Shown: positions 1-14,501 of the stretch, piece by piece
Position numbering within the stretch: position 1 is the stretch's first letter
Layout of the letters: each line of letters starts with the position of its first letter
From: Dunaliella salina
Taxonomy: Eukaryota; Chlorophyta; Chlorophyceae; Chlamydomonadales; Dunaliellaceae
Assembly (NCBI GenBank): GCA_002284615.2
Contig: MU069859.1
Span: forward strand, 139,929-154,429
Direction of reading: 5' to 3'
DNA length: 14,501 bases
Made by a program: the position numbers and the translations under genes
The notes under the pieces: generated by a model
What the model saw: only the letters and a program-made list of their open reading frames with translations
Databases searched by the model: none
What the model was told of the DNA's origin: nothing

Positions 1-40
<40 letters not shown>

Positions 41-64
41 GAGTCAGAGAGTCAGAGAGTCAGA
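1..64. repeat. GA microsatellite grading into GTCAGAGA repeats
   Basis: About 17 GA dinucleotides are followed by four units in which every fourth GA is replaced by GTCA. The tract runs off the left edge, so its full length is unknown. It lies downstream of the last visible DMC1 exon on the minus strand, so it is probably intronic. Confidence 0.95.
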
Positions 65-579
65 AAAAGTTGGGATGAGGTTGGCTAGAAGATTCTCGGA
101 GTCAAGTGAGCATCAAAGTGAGCATTGACACTTGCACTAAATGAGGGAGCACTGAGGGAGCATGGAGACACATTGAGATACATGTGCACATAAACGTTAG
201 CATAAGATGCATCAATGCGTGCGCACCATGTGAGCCACAACCACACGCAAAAGGAGCAGAGCTCTCAAGGCGACGGCAAGGGCCTTGCTCAGGAGTCAAT
301 GCGTCCATTTAACTTCTCAAGACAATCTCAAGAAACCTCAAGGCATGACAAGATCCTGGCTCATGTGGTGATACGTTCATGCAACATCCTGCCTTCTAAC
401 CTCAAATAATTTACTCTTATAGGCAGGTGCAGCTGTTTACATACCCATGTAGGCAGGTACAGCTATGCAAATACCCTATCCTACCCTAACATCCTGCCTG
501 CGCCTGCAAAGAGCTGCTGTGCTGATGATTTAGGATTTTTTTTTGTCACATTTTGCTGCACGAGGTTGCCTGTGCGCAC
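65..579 (-). other. Intron of the DMC1-like gene (partial), no exon found
   Basis: This follows the donor CAG|GTGCGC at 579. I looked on the minus strand for the next recombinase exon (the part after the Walker A motif, usually LCHTL-like, then the Walker B region) and found none, so it must lie beyond position 1. The ORFs here are low complexity and resemble nothing I recognise. The stretch contains a 30-bp tandem duplication at 420-479. Confidence 0.6.
420..479. repeat. 30-bp tandem duplication
   Basis: Two adjacent 30-base units (420-449 and 450-479) both start TAGGCAGGT and carry CAGCT and ATACCC at matching positions. They differ at several bases, so the duplication is not recent. Confidence 0.7.
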
Positions 580-702
580 CTGCGTCTTTCCACAGCGGAA
601 CTCCCCATAGATCTCGGTGATGGACTTGGTTTCGAGCCCACCACCCAAAAGCTCATCCAAGGCGCGGCTGCCTGTGGTGATTTTTAGGATGCTGCGCGCA
701 CG
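580..702 (-). CDS. DMC1: DMC1-like exon: linker to Walker A
   Basis: This 123-bp exon encodes 41 residues in phase 0 at both ends. It begins [12 protein letters not shown], continues through DELLGGG, and ends exactly at GEFRCGKTQ, the P-loop that binds ATP. The acceptor is CACGCAG|CGT and the donor is CAG|GTGCGC. The acceptor choice is set by phase: the upstream exon ends in phase 0, and only this AG gives an open frame reading QAE-RARS. The first part of the exon is also the first unit of a minisatellite that extends into the upstream intron. Confidence 0.88.
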
Positions 703-2076
703 CTGCGTGGTGAGAGGTGCAGGATGCTGTGCACATGCTGTGTGGCGTGCGGTGCAGGATGCATGCACCTGCTGTTTGTTGCGCGGTTCAGGATGCTGTG
801 CCTGCATGCTGTGTGGTGCGTGGTTCATGATGGCTGTGCATGTGCTGTGTGCACGGTTGGTGTAGAATGCTATGTGGTGTGCGTTCCGGGTGCACGCATA
901 TGCTGCGTGGTACGCTGTTCTCAGGATGCTGTGCACACGCTCTGTGGTGATCTTCAGGATGCTGTGCACGCGCTGGTGTTGAGTGAGTGGTGCTGGAGGG
1001 GTACGAGAATTAAGACATTTGGGACAAGAATGTGTGACAAGAATTCTGAATGAAATGAGTATGAAGGGATGTTGGGGGCATAAGAATTCAGGAATTTAGG
1101 ATGCTGCACACACACTGCGTGTGTTGAGTGGGTCATGTAAGAGGGGCATGAGAAATAAGGGATCCAAAAGAGCACATGCTGTACCCGCACAGCAAAGAAA
1201 ATTGGCTTTTTTCAACACCTTCTATTCTGGCAAAGATTCAAACTTCAATCAAGCCCCACAGGAGCAATTGCCTGGCAACCCATGGAGAAGACACTGCCGC
1301 AATAAACCCTCACCTCTGCTTGCACCTCCGAGGCACATCGCCACCCAGAGCCAGGGGTCATTTGCTTGCATGCCTCCACCATTTTGGTGACCTTGGCCTC
1401 ACTGAGACCCTTGATGTTCAGAAGCATCTGCATTAAAGCCAGCATGCAGTGCTCAGAGATCATGCTTGTTTGCTTCACATCAGAGTCTTTTCCAGGCTGA
1501 GATGATGCAGGATCAAGAGGCTAATCTTTAACCTGTCCTCGACATGCTCTTGAGGCTCAATCCATCCATATTGACATTCCTGGACTTGATTTGTCGGTAA
1601 AGCCTCCAGCAATGAAGCCATACCTTGGATGGGTGAAGCACAAATGACATGATCGTGTGGTAGCCAGCTTCCTTTGCTTTTTTGATGTCGCCTGTGTGTG
1701 GCCGGCAGGCGCGCTTCGGATGGAAAAAAGGGATTGCTTAGACACATCACTCCAGGAAAACTCCATTTGCACAGCCAGCAGAAGATCCAGAAGCACACTC
1801 TCAAGCTGTAGTCAAGCAGGCAAGTTGTGTAGAGAAAGCTTGGATCATCCACAAGGCATTCTGTGTGACAAACCTAGTTGGTGGAGAGCTGAGCTTGCAG
1901 AGCTGACACTACCACTCGCCGCAGCTAGCGTGAGGTACAACAATACACAGCATTGGTAAAGCTCAGCATGCAGCGTTAATGTATCACCAGTGTTGATTCC
2001 CACGGTTTGCAATTTTTCTATTGGCAGGTAATCGTCGTCGACCTCCAGGTCTGCTTCCTCCGCTTGCGCAACCTTC
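580..2076 (-). CDS. DMC1: DMC1/RAD51-family meiotic recombinase, 5' part (four exons, gene continues left)
   Basis: Four minus-strand exons, 2076-1988, 1691-1624, 1427-1314 and 702-580, join in frame with GT donors and AG acceptors. The product has an acidic N-terminus, then EKLQTVGIN and [13 protein letters not shown] (N-terminal helical domain), a helix-hairpin-helix around [10 protein letters not shown], the ASEVQAE...ILKITTGS linker, LLGGG, and the Walker A motif GEFRCGKTQ. These features and their order are those of eukaryotic DMC1 and RAD51, ATPases that form filaments on single-stranded DNA and drive strand exchange. LLGGG and KGLSEAK favour DMC1 (meiosis-specific) over RAD51, which usually has LLQGG and KGISEAK. 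Walker B, the DNA-binding loops and the C-terminus lie outside the window. The start-codon exon was not located with confidence. Recognition of the family is firm; DMC1 versus RAD51 is an inference. Confidence 0.82.
686..990. repeat. Degenerate minisatellite (about 33-38 bp period) grown from an exon acceptor edge
   Basis: On the plus strand the motif AGGATGCTG(T)GC recurs at about 686, 720, 756, 790, 827, 865, 924 and 957, with another isolated copy at 1098. The first unit overlaps the acceptor and first codons of the DMC1-like exon. On the minus strand two intronic units, near 924 and 957, still read like the exon start (HSILKITT and HSILRT). Most units keep an AG where the real acceptor lies. 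Confidence 0.85.
991..1313 (-). other. Rest of the 611-bp DMC1-like intron
   Basis: This lies between the minisatellite and the donor GAG|GTGAGG at 1313. It contains one isolated copy of the minisatellite motif near 1098 and no coding potential that I recognise. Confidence 0.6.
1314..1427 (-). CDS. DMC1: DMC1-like exon: helix-hairpin-helix region
   Basis: This 114-bp exon encodes 38 residues in phase 0 at both ends. It starts [15 protein letters not shown] and ends ASEVQAE. The KGLSEAK segment is the hairpin of the N-terminal DNA-binding domain shared by RAD51 and DMC1. The acceptor is AATGCAG|ATG and the donor GAG|GTGAGG. The ATG at the exon start is internal, not the start codon, because the upstream exons encode the expected preceding helices. 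Confidence 0.88.
1624..1691 (-). CDS. DMC1: DMC1-like exon: N-terminal domain
   Basis: This 68-bp exon has two bases completing a Gly codon, then [16 protein letters not shown] and HPSK. It matches the GIN..DIKKLK.AG..T segment of RAD51/DMC1. The acceptor is CACACAG|GC and the donor AAG|GTATGG. It fits the flanking exons in phase (1 in, 0 out). Short exons like this escape ORF searches because they sit inside unrelated open frames. Confidence 0.85.
1988..2076 (-). CDS. DMC1: DMC1-like exon: acidic N-terminus
   Basis: This 89-bp exon encodes [16 protein letters not shown] then [13 protein letters not shown], ending one base into a Gly codon. An acidic leader before the KLQ..GIN helix is usual for DMC1 and RAD51. 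The donor is ACTG|GTGATA. The acceptor is taken as GCACAG|GAAGG, because the same frame meets a stop codon about 45 bp further upstream. The preceding exon, with the start codon, is uncertain: see the finding on a 9-bp direct repeat at 2076-2084 and 2156-2164. Confidence 0.75.
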
Positions 2077-2797
2077 CTGTGCAGGAGATTTGGGAGGATG
2101 AGGACGGACGTGAAGAGCTACTGCTTGGCATGATATGAATGATTTTTGTCAAGTCCCTGTGCAGAAGGGCTCGCTTGTGCCTCTGAAGGCATGAAAGGAG
2201 GCGTGCAAGCATCCAAATTTTGAACAGCTGGCGCCTGGTTCACCAGATTGACCCACAACAAACAGGACTGGCAGGAAAGTCACATTGCAAGTGCAAATGT
2301 GCCATTCCAAGCCCTCAGGCCTGCAGGTCTGGCTCGGTTCCCGGGACTGCTTGGGTCGGCCTGGCGTGCTGGATCAGCTGTCAGCATTTGTTGCTCGGAA
2401 TTGCACTACGCCATGCACTTACCCCAAGTCCGGGTCCAAATGTGCATTTGCCATGGCAGCCATCTCGGCTAGCGAGGAGGTCCCACGCAGTCGGCCTAAC
2501 TCGTGCCTACGGATATTTTTTACCCAGATGAATGTAAAGGAAAATCTATATGCTTAGAGTACGGAAAATGATTCTGTTTCTGTCCACGTTGCAGACGCCT
2601 TTCGGGAAATGCGTCCATGTTATAAGGTTACAAATGCACAGCTTTGCATGAAAGGTTTTGAAATAATCGTATTTACAAAATTGGATATTGTTACTCGTCC
2701 AATCTGAGGCCCCCGTGGTCATGAAAGAAGTCTTCTCAAAAGCACGTTCGGTGCCAGCAAGTTTTTGAGCGTACTGGACAGAGCTGAGCATGAAGCT
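2077..2797. other. Spacer or 5' region of the DMC1-like gene, no supported gene
   Basis: No conserved protein is recognisable on either strand. It may hold the start-codon exon, 5' UTR and promoter of the DMC1-like gene, but no TATA-like or other promoter signal stands out. Short ORFs on both strands overlap each other and show no family resemblance. Confidence 0.4.
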
Positions 2798-3145
2798 TCA
2801 GGACAAGCTTGATGGCTTTATGAGTGTCACGACAAAGCTCTCTATGTAAGAGGCTCTGGAGTGCAATGGGTGACCCCCGCCAACACCGAACAGAACTGCA
2901 TGGAGGGTGGCTTGAGCTGAGGTCCTTGAAAGAGAGCAACATAAATTGCGGTGCTGCTTGGAGGCCTCGAGCCGATTCTTGAGCCGCGTGTCTTCACGGA
3001 ATTTGACCGCCACAGATGGACGTGCCTCTGTTCTGGTTTCACTCCCCGAAATTTTTTCCTGTACATTAACCAAGGACGACAGACCTTGGGAATTTTCTGG
3101 GGGAAGGTGGATCTCTAAGCCCTCATCTTTGTTTTCACTTTCCAT
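2798..3145 (-). CDS. Unrecognised 115-codon ORF, doubtful
   Basis: An open frame begins MESENKDEG and is hydrophilic and charged for its first 70 residues (for example KFREDTRLKNRLEASK), becoming less so towards its end. I do not recognise a family. The charged composition is more protein-like than the other ORFs in this spacer, and it lies on the same strand as both host genes. It could be an exon of an unknown gene, a decayed retroelement ORF, or chance. Nothing in the flanking sequence decides this. Confidence 0.2.
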   Translation of the reverse strand: MESENKDEGLEIHLPPENSQGLSSLVNVQEKISGSETRTEARPSVAVKFREDTRLKNRLEASKQHRNLCCSLSRTSAQATLHAVLFGVGGGHPLHSRASYIESFVVTLIKPSSLS

Positions 3146-3505
3146 TAGATGGAGTTGAGATTATGAGCTTGTTCCGGGTTTTCAGCCAAACTTTGATTAA
3201 ACAGAGATAACCTCAGTTCACTGGTACCAAAATGGAAAGCAACACTAAAAAAAGCCCTATCCTCGCAATATTTGTTTTCCTGGAACCAGGATGGTTTGGA
3301 GACCTTTCCTGGCCAAATGTGCAAGAAGCAATTTTGCAACGCTTTAAACGAGACTTGAGGCATTGCTGCACACACTTTGGCATCCCATTGGGCAATGTAC
3401 CTGGCCGATGGGATACTAGGAAGAGGAAGAAAAAAGCCTCTGTTACCTATCTACTTACAAAAAGATATTTCCCATAAATTATTGCGCAGCATTTTGTGCT
3501 TTTGA
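3146..3505. other. Spacer with a weak plus-strand ORF upstream of a LINE fragment
   Basis: A plus-strand open frame at 3232-3477 (starting MESNTKKSP, lysine-rich end) precedes the retrotransposon fragment and might be further decayed element sequence. I cannot match it to a domain, so no gene is called. Confidence 0.3.
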
Positions 3506-3792
3506 CTCTCCAGTCACAATCTTCGGGTGGAAACCCAATGGCATCAAGGGAATAGATGCCCATACGAGCTAAGGATTTGCAACAAATGCGATTGGCACTC
3601 TGTGCAAGATGAAGAGCACATTGTTATGGACTGCCCTTCTCAGGATCTGGCAGACCTACGCACTCAGTTTCAGCATCTGTTTTCTTCATTGCCTGAAAAT
3701 GGTGCAACGCGGGACTTTGAGACTTCATGAACCAGACTGATGTCTTAGAAGTAGCTAAGTTTGTGTCTGCTTGCTTGAAATGCTGTGCCTGA
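3506..3792 (+). pseudogene. Decayed non-LTR retrotransposon C-terminal fragment, copy 1
   Basis: The plus strand reads LSSHNLRVETQ, then RICNKCDWHSVQDEEHIVMDC, then LRTQFQHLF. The Cys-X2-Cys ... His-X4-Cys arrangement with VQDEEH, preceded by an SH.L.VE segment, is the zinc-knuckle-like tail found after the reverse transcriptase of many non-LTR retrotransposons. The frame is opened by a TGA at 3503-3505 where an Arg codon would be expected, and stops at 3730. The likely continuation FMNQTDVLEVAKFVS is in another frame at 3727-3792, so there is at least one frameshift. No reverse transcriptase core is visible upstream. The strand is opposite to the host genes. Confidence 0.65.
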
Positions 3793-4334
3793 CTTTGAGC
3801 GATTTTTGGACAGGACTGGTTACAGGCCTCTGTGTTTCTGCTCAGCTGCCCTTGTAGGCGGATATAGCAATGTAACCTTACCTACTCACAATCTGGGGAT
3901 TTAAGGTACAGGCAGCAAAAGATATAGAGAGAAGCGGATAATGAAAGTCCCTCGACCAGAGGTCCCCCAAAACTGGGGATTGAGGATTCTGCGCGGCACA
4001 TCAGTTGCGCCTCTCTCGGGAGTCCACAGTGACGGGGGTGGATCCAGGTTCAAGGCTTGAACTTCAAGCCCGAGTGGGCGGACCTTTGGGGGATCAATGT
4101 GTTGTTCGCAGCAAGGTTGTTCCTTCCGTGATACTTGGGGGCAGGTCCCGCTGGCTTAGCTTTTCCCTTTTATTATTATTTAGAAGCTCTAAAAGTCCCT
4201 AAGGACTGGACAGGAAAGCAGTGGCTACCATCATTGGTGCGGGAAGCTTTTTATTTAAACAGCGCGCACACCCTTTATTGTCCCAACATATTTACTTTAA
4301 GATCTGGATAAATGAGTCGTAAGCAATGTGAGTA
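3793..4334. other. Non-coding spacer between two LINE fragments
   Basis: No coding sequence or RNA gene is recognised. It contains a short palindrome, GGTTCAAGGCTTGAACTTC at about 4048-4066, and a TTATTATTATT run near 4171. It may be the 3' untranslated tail of the first retroelement copy. Confidence 0.4.
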
Positions 4335-4684
4335 GGTTCAGGCTTCGTGCACACTGTGGCACTGCTTGAAGGTCGAATCCTGTATATGGCTGCATGGTTC
4401 AAACATTTGTGATACGTGTGAGTGTGCTGAAGTCCAGGAGGAGAAACATGTTCTCTTCTACTGCAATTGCCTGGAGATGTGTGAGCTGCGCATACAATAC
4501 AAGGACTTGTTCATTAATCTTTTCAAACCATTACATACTTTTGCTTCCAAACACTGACTTCATTCCTTTCTTGGCGAGCTACCACGTGTTGACTGACCCT
4601 GAGATCTATGCTTTTCTAAATGAAGACTCGTACTTTTTTTCCAATTTTTTGTTAAAGTTGGTTTCAATTTTTGATGCTGGCTGA
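4335..4684 (+). pseudogene. Decayed non-LTR retrotransposon C-terminal fragment, copy 2
   Basis: This is the same motif series as the fragment at 3506-3792, in the same order and strand: FRLRAH, LKVES, ICDTCECAEVQEEKHVLFYC, then LRIQYKDLF and, after a frameshift near 4557, AFLNEDSYFFSNFLLKL. The Cys-X2-Cys and His-X4-Cys spacing is preserved. FRLRAH and LKVES are also in different frames. The two copies differ at most positions, so they are old copies or different subfamilies rather than a recent tandem duplication. Confidence 0.65.
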
Positions 4685-5395
4685 GATTGTTTCACCAGCA
4701 GCCGATCAGCCAGAGTCTCAGACTGTAGGCCACCCCTTGTAACCCATGTAAATGTACACTCACAAGAAATCCAGGGGGGTAAAGAAAACCAATCAGTGCA
4801 GCTACAACTTCTTGTCCAAAAGTTTTCCCATGCAGAAACAACACCCACCAATCCTGCCTCAGACTGCGCTTCGCTCCCTCTGCCACCGGTGGAGGCTGTC
4901 CTGAAAGCCCAGCATAAGCATCTCAAGGAGCAGATCAACAAGATAGATGACTTCAGCTCCCAGTGCCACATCAAAGGGCAATAACGCCGACAGAAAAAAA
5001 AATCACCAAGCAATTAGCCCTTGCCAGCAAGGAAACCTTCAATGGCAAAAGCCCTACTCCTCCTGGAGCCCAAGCACCTACAGACCCCACCACAGGCGAA
5101 GTGGAAACGGATCCATGCAAAGTAGCTGGTATTGTGGAAAAGTTCGACACTGACAGCATGGCTGCCCCTATTTTAGTATTCCCAGTTGTTGAGGACAAGT
5201 TTTTGAGGAAATTCAAAATTGCACCAGTGAGAAGCTTGCCTACAAGCACCAGCTCAAAAATAAAGTGTGCTGCGGAGTTTCTAGGTCTTTTGTAACCCTC
5301 ATGGCTTGTAAAGAAAAGCCTAGGCAGGCCAGCGTGGGGAAATGTGTATGGTTGAAACAAGGCTGCAGGATGACAGAAACGACACATGTACGAGC
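4685..5395. other. 3' flank of the EML-like gene with a weak plus-strand ORF
   Basis: This is downstream of the EML-like stop codon on the minus strand, so part is presumably 3' UTR; no polyadenylation signal stands out. On the plus strand, 4963-5295 is open for 110 codons (starting MPHQRAITPTEKK, rich in Pro, Thr and Lys). It follows another open stretch in a different frame containing LKAQHKHLKEQINKI. These could be remnants of a retroelement ORF, but I recognise no domain. Confidence 0.35.
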
Positions 5396-13204
<7,809 letters not shown>

Positions 13205-13730
13205 CTGCATATGCCCAGCGCAACACACTCTCCAGTATGCTGCCTCGCAGCACAAAGAAAGGGAAAAGGAACATTGCTTGCCGTTAGGCCTCAAGCATTG
13301 AGGAAAGGACTGAAGCCCGCATCGAAGGGATCCTCCAAAATCCCCCAAGCCCAGGATTCAATTGGCCCTATGTCCACCCCAGAATTCGACCCCAAACCTC
13401 CTCCTGGGCCCCGGACGCAGGCGCCCAGGTACATGTGGCCCCATCACCGCCGATCGGGAGAGGGTTGTCATTTGCAGCCGGCCCCTCTGGATGCTTATAG
13501 CTGAGAGGCTCCTGCGCGCAAAACTACTTTGAGCACGCCTAGACAAACAAACAACAGCTCTGCCTACAATGTCTGGAGCGCTGTGGGCCATTTTCACATG
13601 GCTACACTGTGTGCGTCACAGTCGCGCATTTAATTCTCAAGATGCTCTCAAGTCAGCCATTCATACAAGTCTCACTCAGGTATGCCCATTCCAAAACAGG
13701 CTACTACACCTACCACGAGAGCTTGCTGCT
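13205..13730 (-). other. Presumed upstream EML-like intron, no exon recognised
   Basis: I searched the minus strand for the preceding WD40 segment and found nothing convincing. The 79-codon frame at 13358-13597 is Arg- and Ser-rich without motifs. The only feature is the repeat at 13248-13310. Confidence 0.5.
13248..13310 (-). repeat. Shared intron 3'-region repeat, copy B
   Basis: The plus strand has ACAAAGAAAGGG, TGCTTGCCGTTAGGCC, GCATTGAGG, matching 12571-12630 in order. It lies 44 bp upstream of the acceptor at 13205. Confidence 0.6.
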
Positions 13731-14098
13731 CCACTGTGGGTCAACCTCTGTCACACTGTGGCCGCAAGTCACACAGTAAATCGACATTTACTGTGGGCCA
13801 AATGCTGTAACACTGTGTGCCACGCAGCCACACAGGAATGACACTCCACTGTGGGCCACACACTGTCATAGTAAATTGACTCCACTGTGGGCCAAACGCT
13901 GTGTGCAACACAGCCACACAGAAATTACACTTCACTGTGGGCCACACACTGCCACACTGTATGCTACACACTCTCATAGTAAGCTGAATCCACTGTGGGA
14001 CCAACTCTATAACACTGTGCCACACAGTGACACAGTAGTCTGAAGCCATTGTGGGCCCCACACTGTCACCCTGCGTACCTCACACAGTAAACTTACCA
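13731..14098. repeat. 57-bp CACTGTGGGCC minisatellite, first block (about 7 units)
   Basis: Units of about 36-59 bp start CCACTGTGGGCCA and carry ACACTGT, TGCCACACAG and CACAGTAAA further on. Units differ by several bases and some have internal deletions. Open frames across this block are repeat artefacts. Confidence 0.92.
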
Positions 14099-14175
14099 AA
14101 CAAAAAAGTCTGCGCAGAGGTCAGGGGCCGTGCGCATTAAGGACAGGCCCCCTAGCTAGCAAGCTATTAGGAGCT
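14098..14175 (-). repeat. Dispersed intronic repeat, copy 2, interrupting the minisatellite
   Basis: It shares AACAAAAAAGT, GCAGAGGTCAG, GTGCGCATT and CTAGCTAGCAAGCTA with 12331-12404. With about 30 further bases it separates two blocks of the 57-bp minisatellite, so it may have inserted into that array. No direct repeat was found at its edges. Confidence 0.7.
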
Positions 14176-14205
14176 TCACGAAAGGGCCCTCAAAACCTAC
14201 ACTAC

Positions 14206-14459
14206 ATTATACTGTGGGCCACACACTGTGGGCCTCACACTGTCACACTGTGAGCCACATCGTCACACAGTGAACTAATTCTATTGTGGATCACACAGTC
14301 ACACCATGTGCCGCATAGGCACACAGTAAACTTACTTCAATGTGGGCCCCACAGTGTCACTCTGTGTGCCATGTTGTCAAACAGTTAATTAATTCCACTA
14401 TGGGCCACACACTGTCACGCCATGTGCCACACAGTCACATAGCAAATTTACTCCAATGT

Positions 14460-14460
<1 letters not shown>
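14206..14460. repeat. 57-bp minisatellite, second block (about 4 units)
   Basis: The same unit as 13731-14098, again with (T/C)CA(A/C)TGTGGGCC starts and CACAGT(A/T)AA ends. The last unit passes directly into the CA repeat. Confidence 0.9.

Positions 14461-14501
<41 letters not shown>
14460..14501. repeat. CA microsatellite, runs off the right edge
   Basis: About 20 uninterrupted AC units begin where the minisatellite ends. Confidence 0.97.

Noticed and set aside
481..969. 162-codon minus-strand frame
   Set aside because: Only 580-702 is coding. The rest is minisatellite and intron read through the acceptor and donor.
1375..1396. Dinoflagellate spliced-leader relic (CCATTTTGG-like)
   Set aside because: The match is short, lies inside the DMC1-like exon on the opposite strand, and lacks the rest of the leader sequence.
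4606..5013. 135-codon minus-strand ORF downstream of the EML-like stop
   Set aside because: Trp/Cys-rich composition without motifs. It overlaps the tail of the retroelement fragment and is probably chance.
13741..14061. Minus-strand frame with repeated GPQWS-like units
   Set aside because: Translation of the 57-bp minisatellite, with no coding evidence.

Overview
The window is nuclear DNA from an intron-rich eukaryote. No bacterial-style genes are present. The only convincing host coding sequence is a set of short exons (59-134 bp), all on the minus strand, which join in frame into parts of two conserved proteins. Reading down the minus strand, these are the 3' part of a WD40 gene of the EML family (echinoderm microtubule-associated protein-like; seven exons, 13204 to 5396, ending in a stop codon) and then the 5' part of a DMC1/RAD51-type meiotic recombinase (four exons, 2076 to 580, running off the left edge).

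A dinoflagellate or related alveolate is the best guess. Two unrelated genes lie head to tail on one strand. One intron has a GC donor that reading phase confirms. Most acceptors read AG|G, several as ATGCAG|G with little pyrimidine tract. Introns are full of minisatellites, and one contains an introner-like insertion. No spliced-leader acceptor sequence was seen, so the assignment is inference. A chromerid, Perkinsus relative or other protist remains possible.

Layout: 1-64 GA repeat; 65-579 DMC1 intron; 580-2076 DMC1 exons and introns; 2077-5395 spacer with two decayed plus-strand non-LTR retrotransposon C-terminal fragments (about 3506-3792 and 4335-4684) and some weak ORFs; 5396-13204 EML gene, whose largest intron (6874-10642) holds a 105-bp TG/CG tract, a 55-bp perfect inverted-repeat element with tRNA-like A and B boxes, and a smaller hairpin; 13205-14501 EML intron or upstream DNA made mostly of a 57-bp minisatellite and a terminal CA repeat.

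The most interesting theme is how repeats and mobile DNA meet splice sites. A 34-bp minisatellite has grown out of the donor edge of one EML exon. A similar-period minisatellite has grown out of the acceptor edge of a DMC1 exon. Another EML exon sits in the middle of a decayed three-copy tandem duplication. A 100-bp element is inserted exactly at a 5' splice site and has duplicated it (9-bp direct repeat), so the intron looks built for two-step, recursive splicing. The two genes have no evident shared function; they are neighbours.
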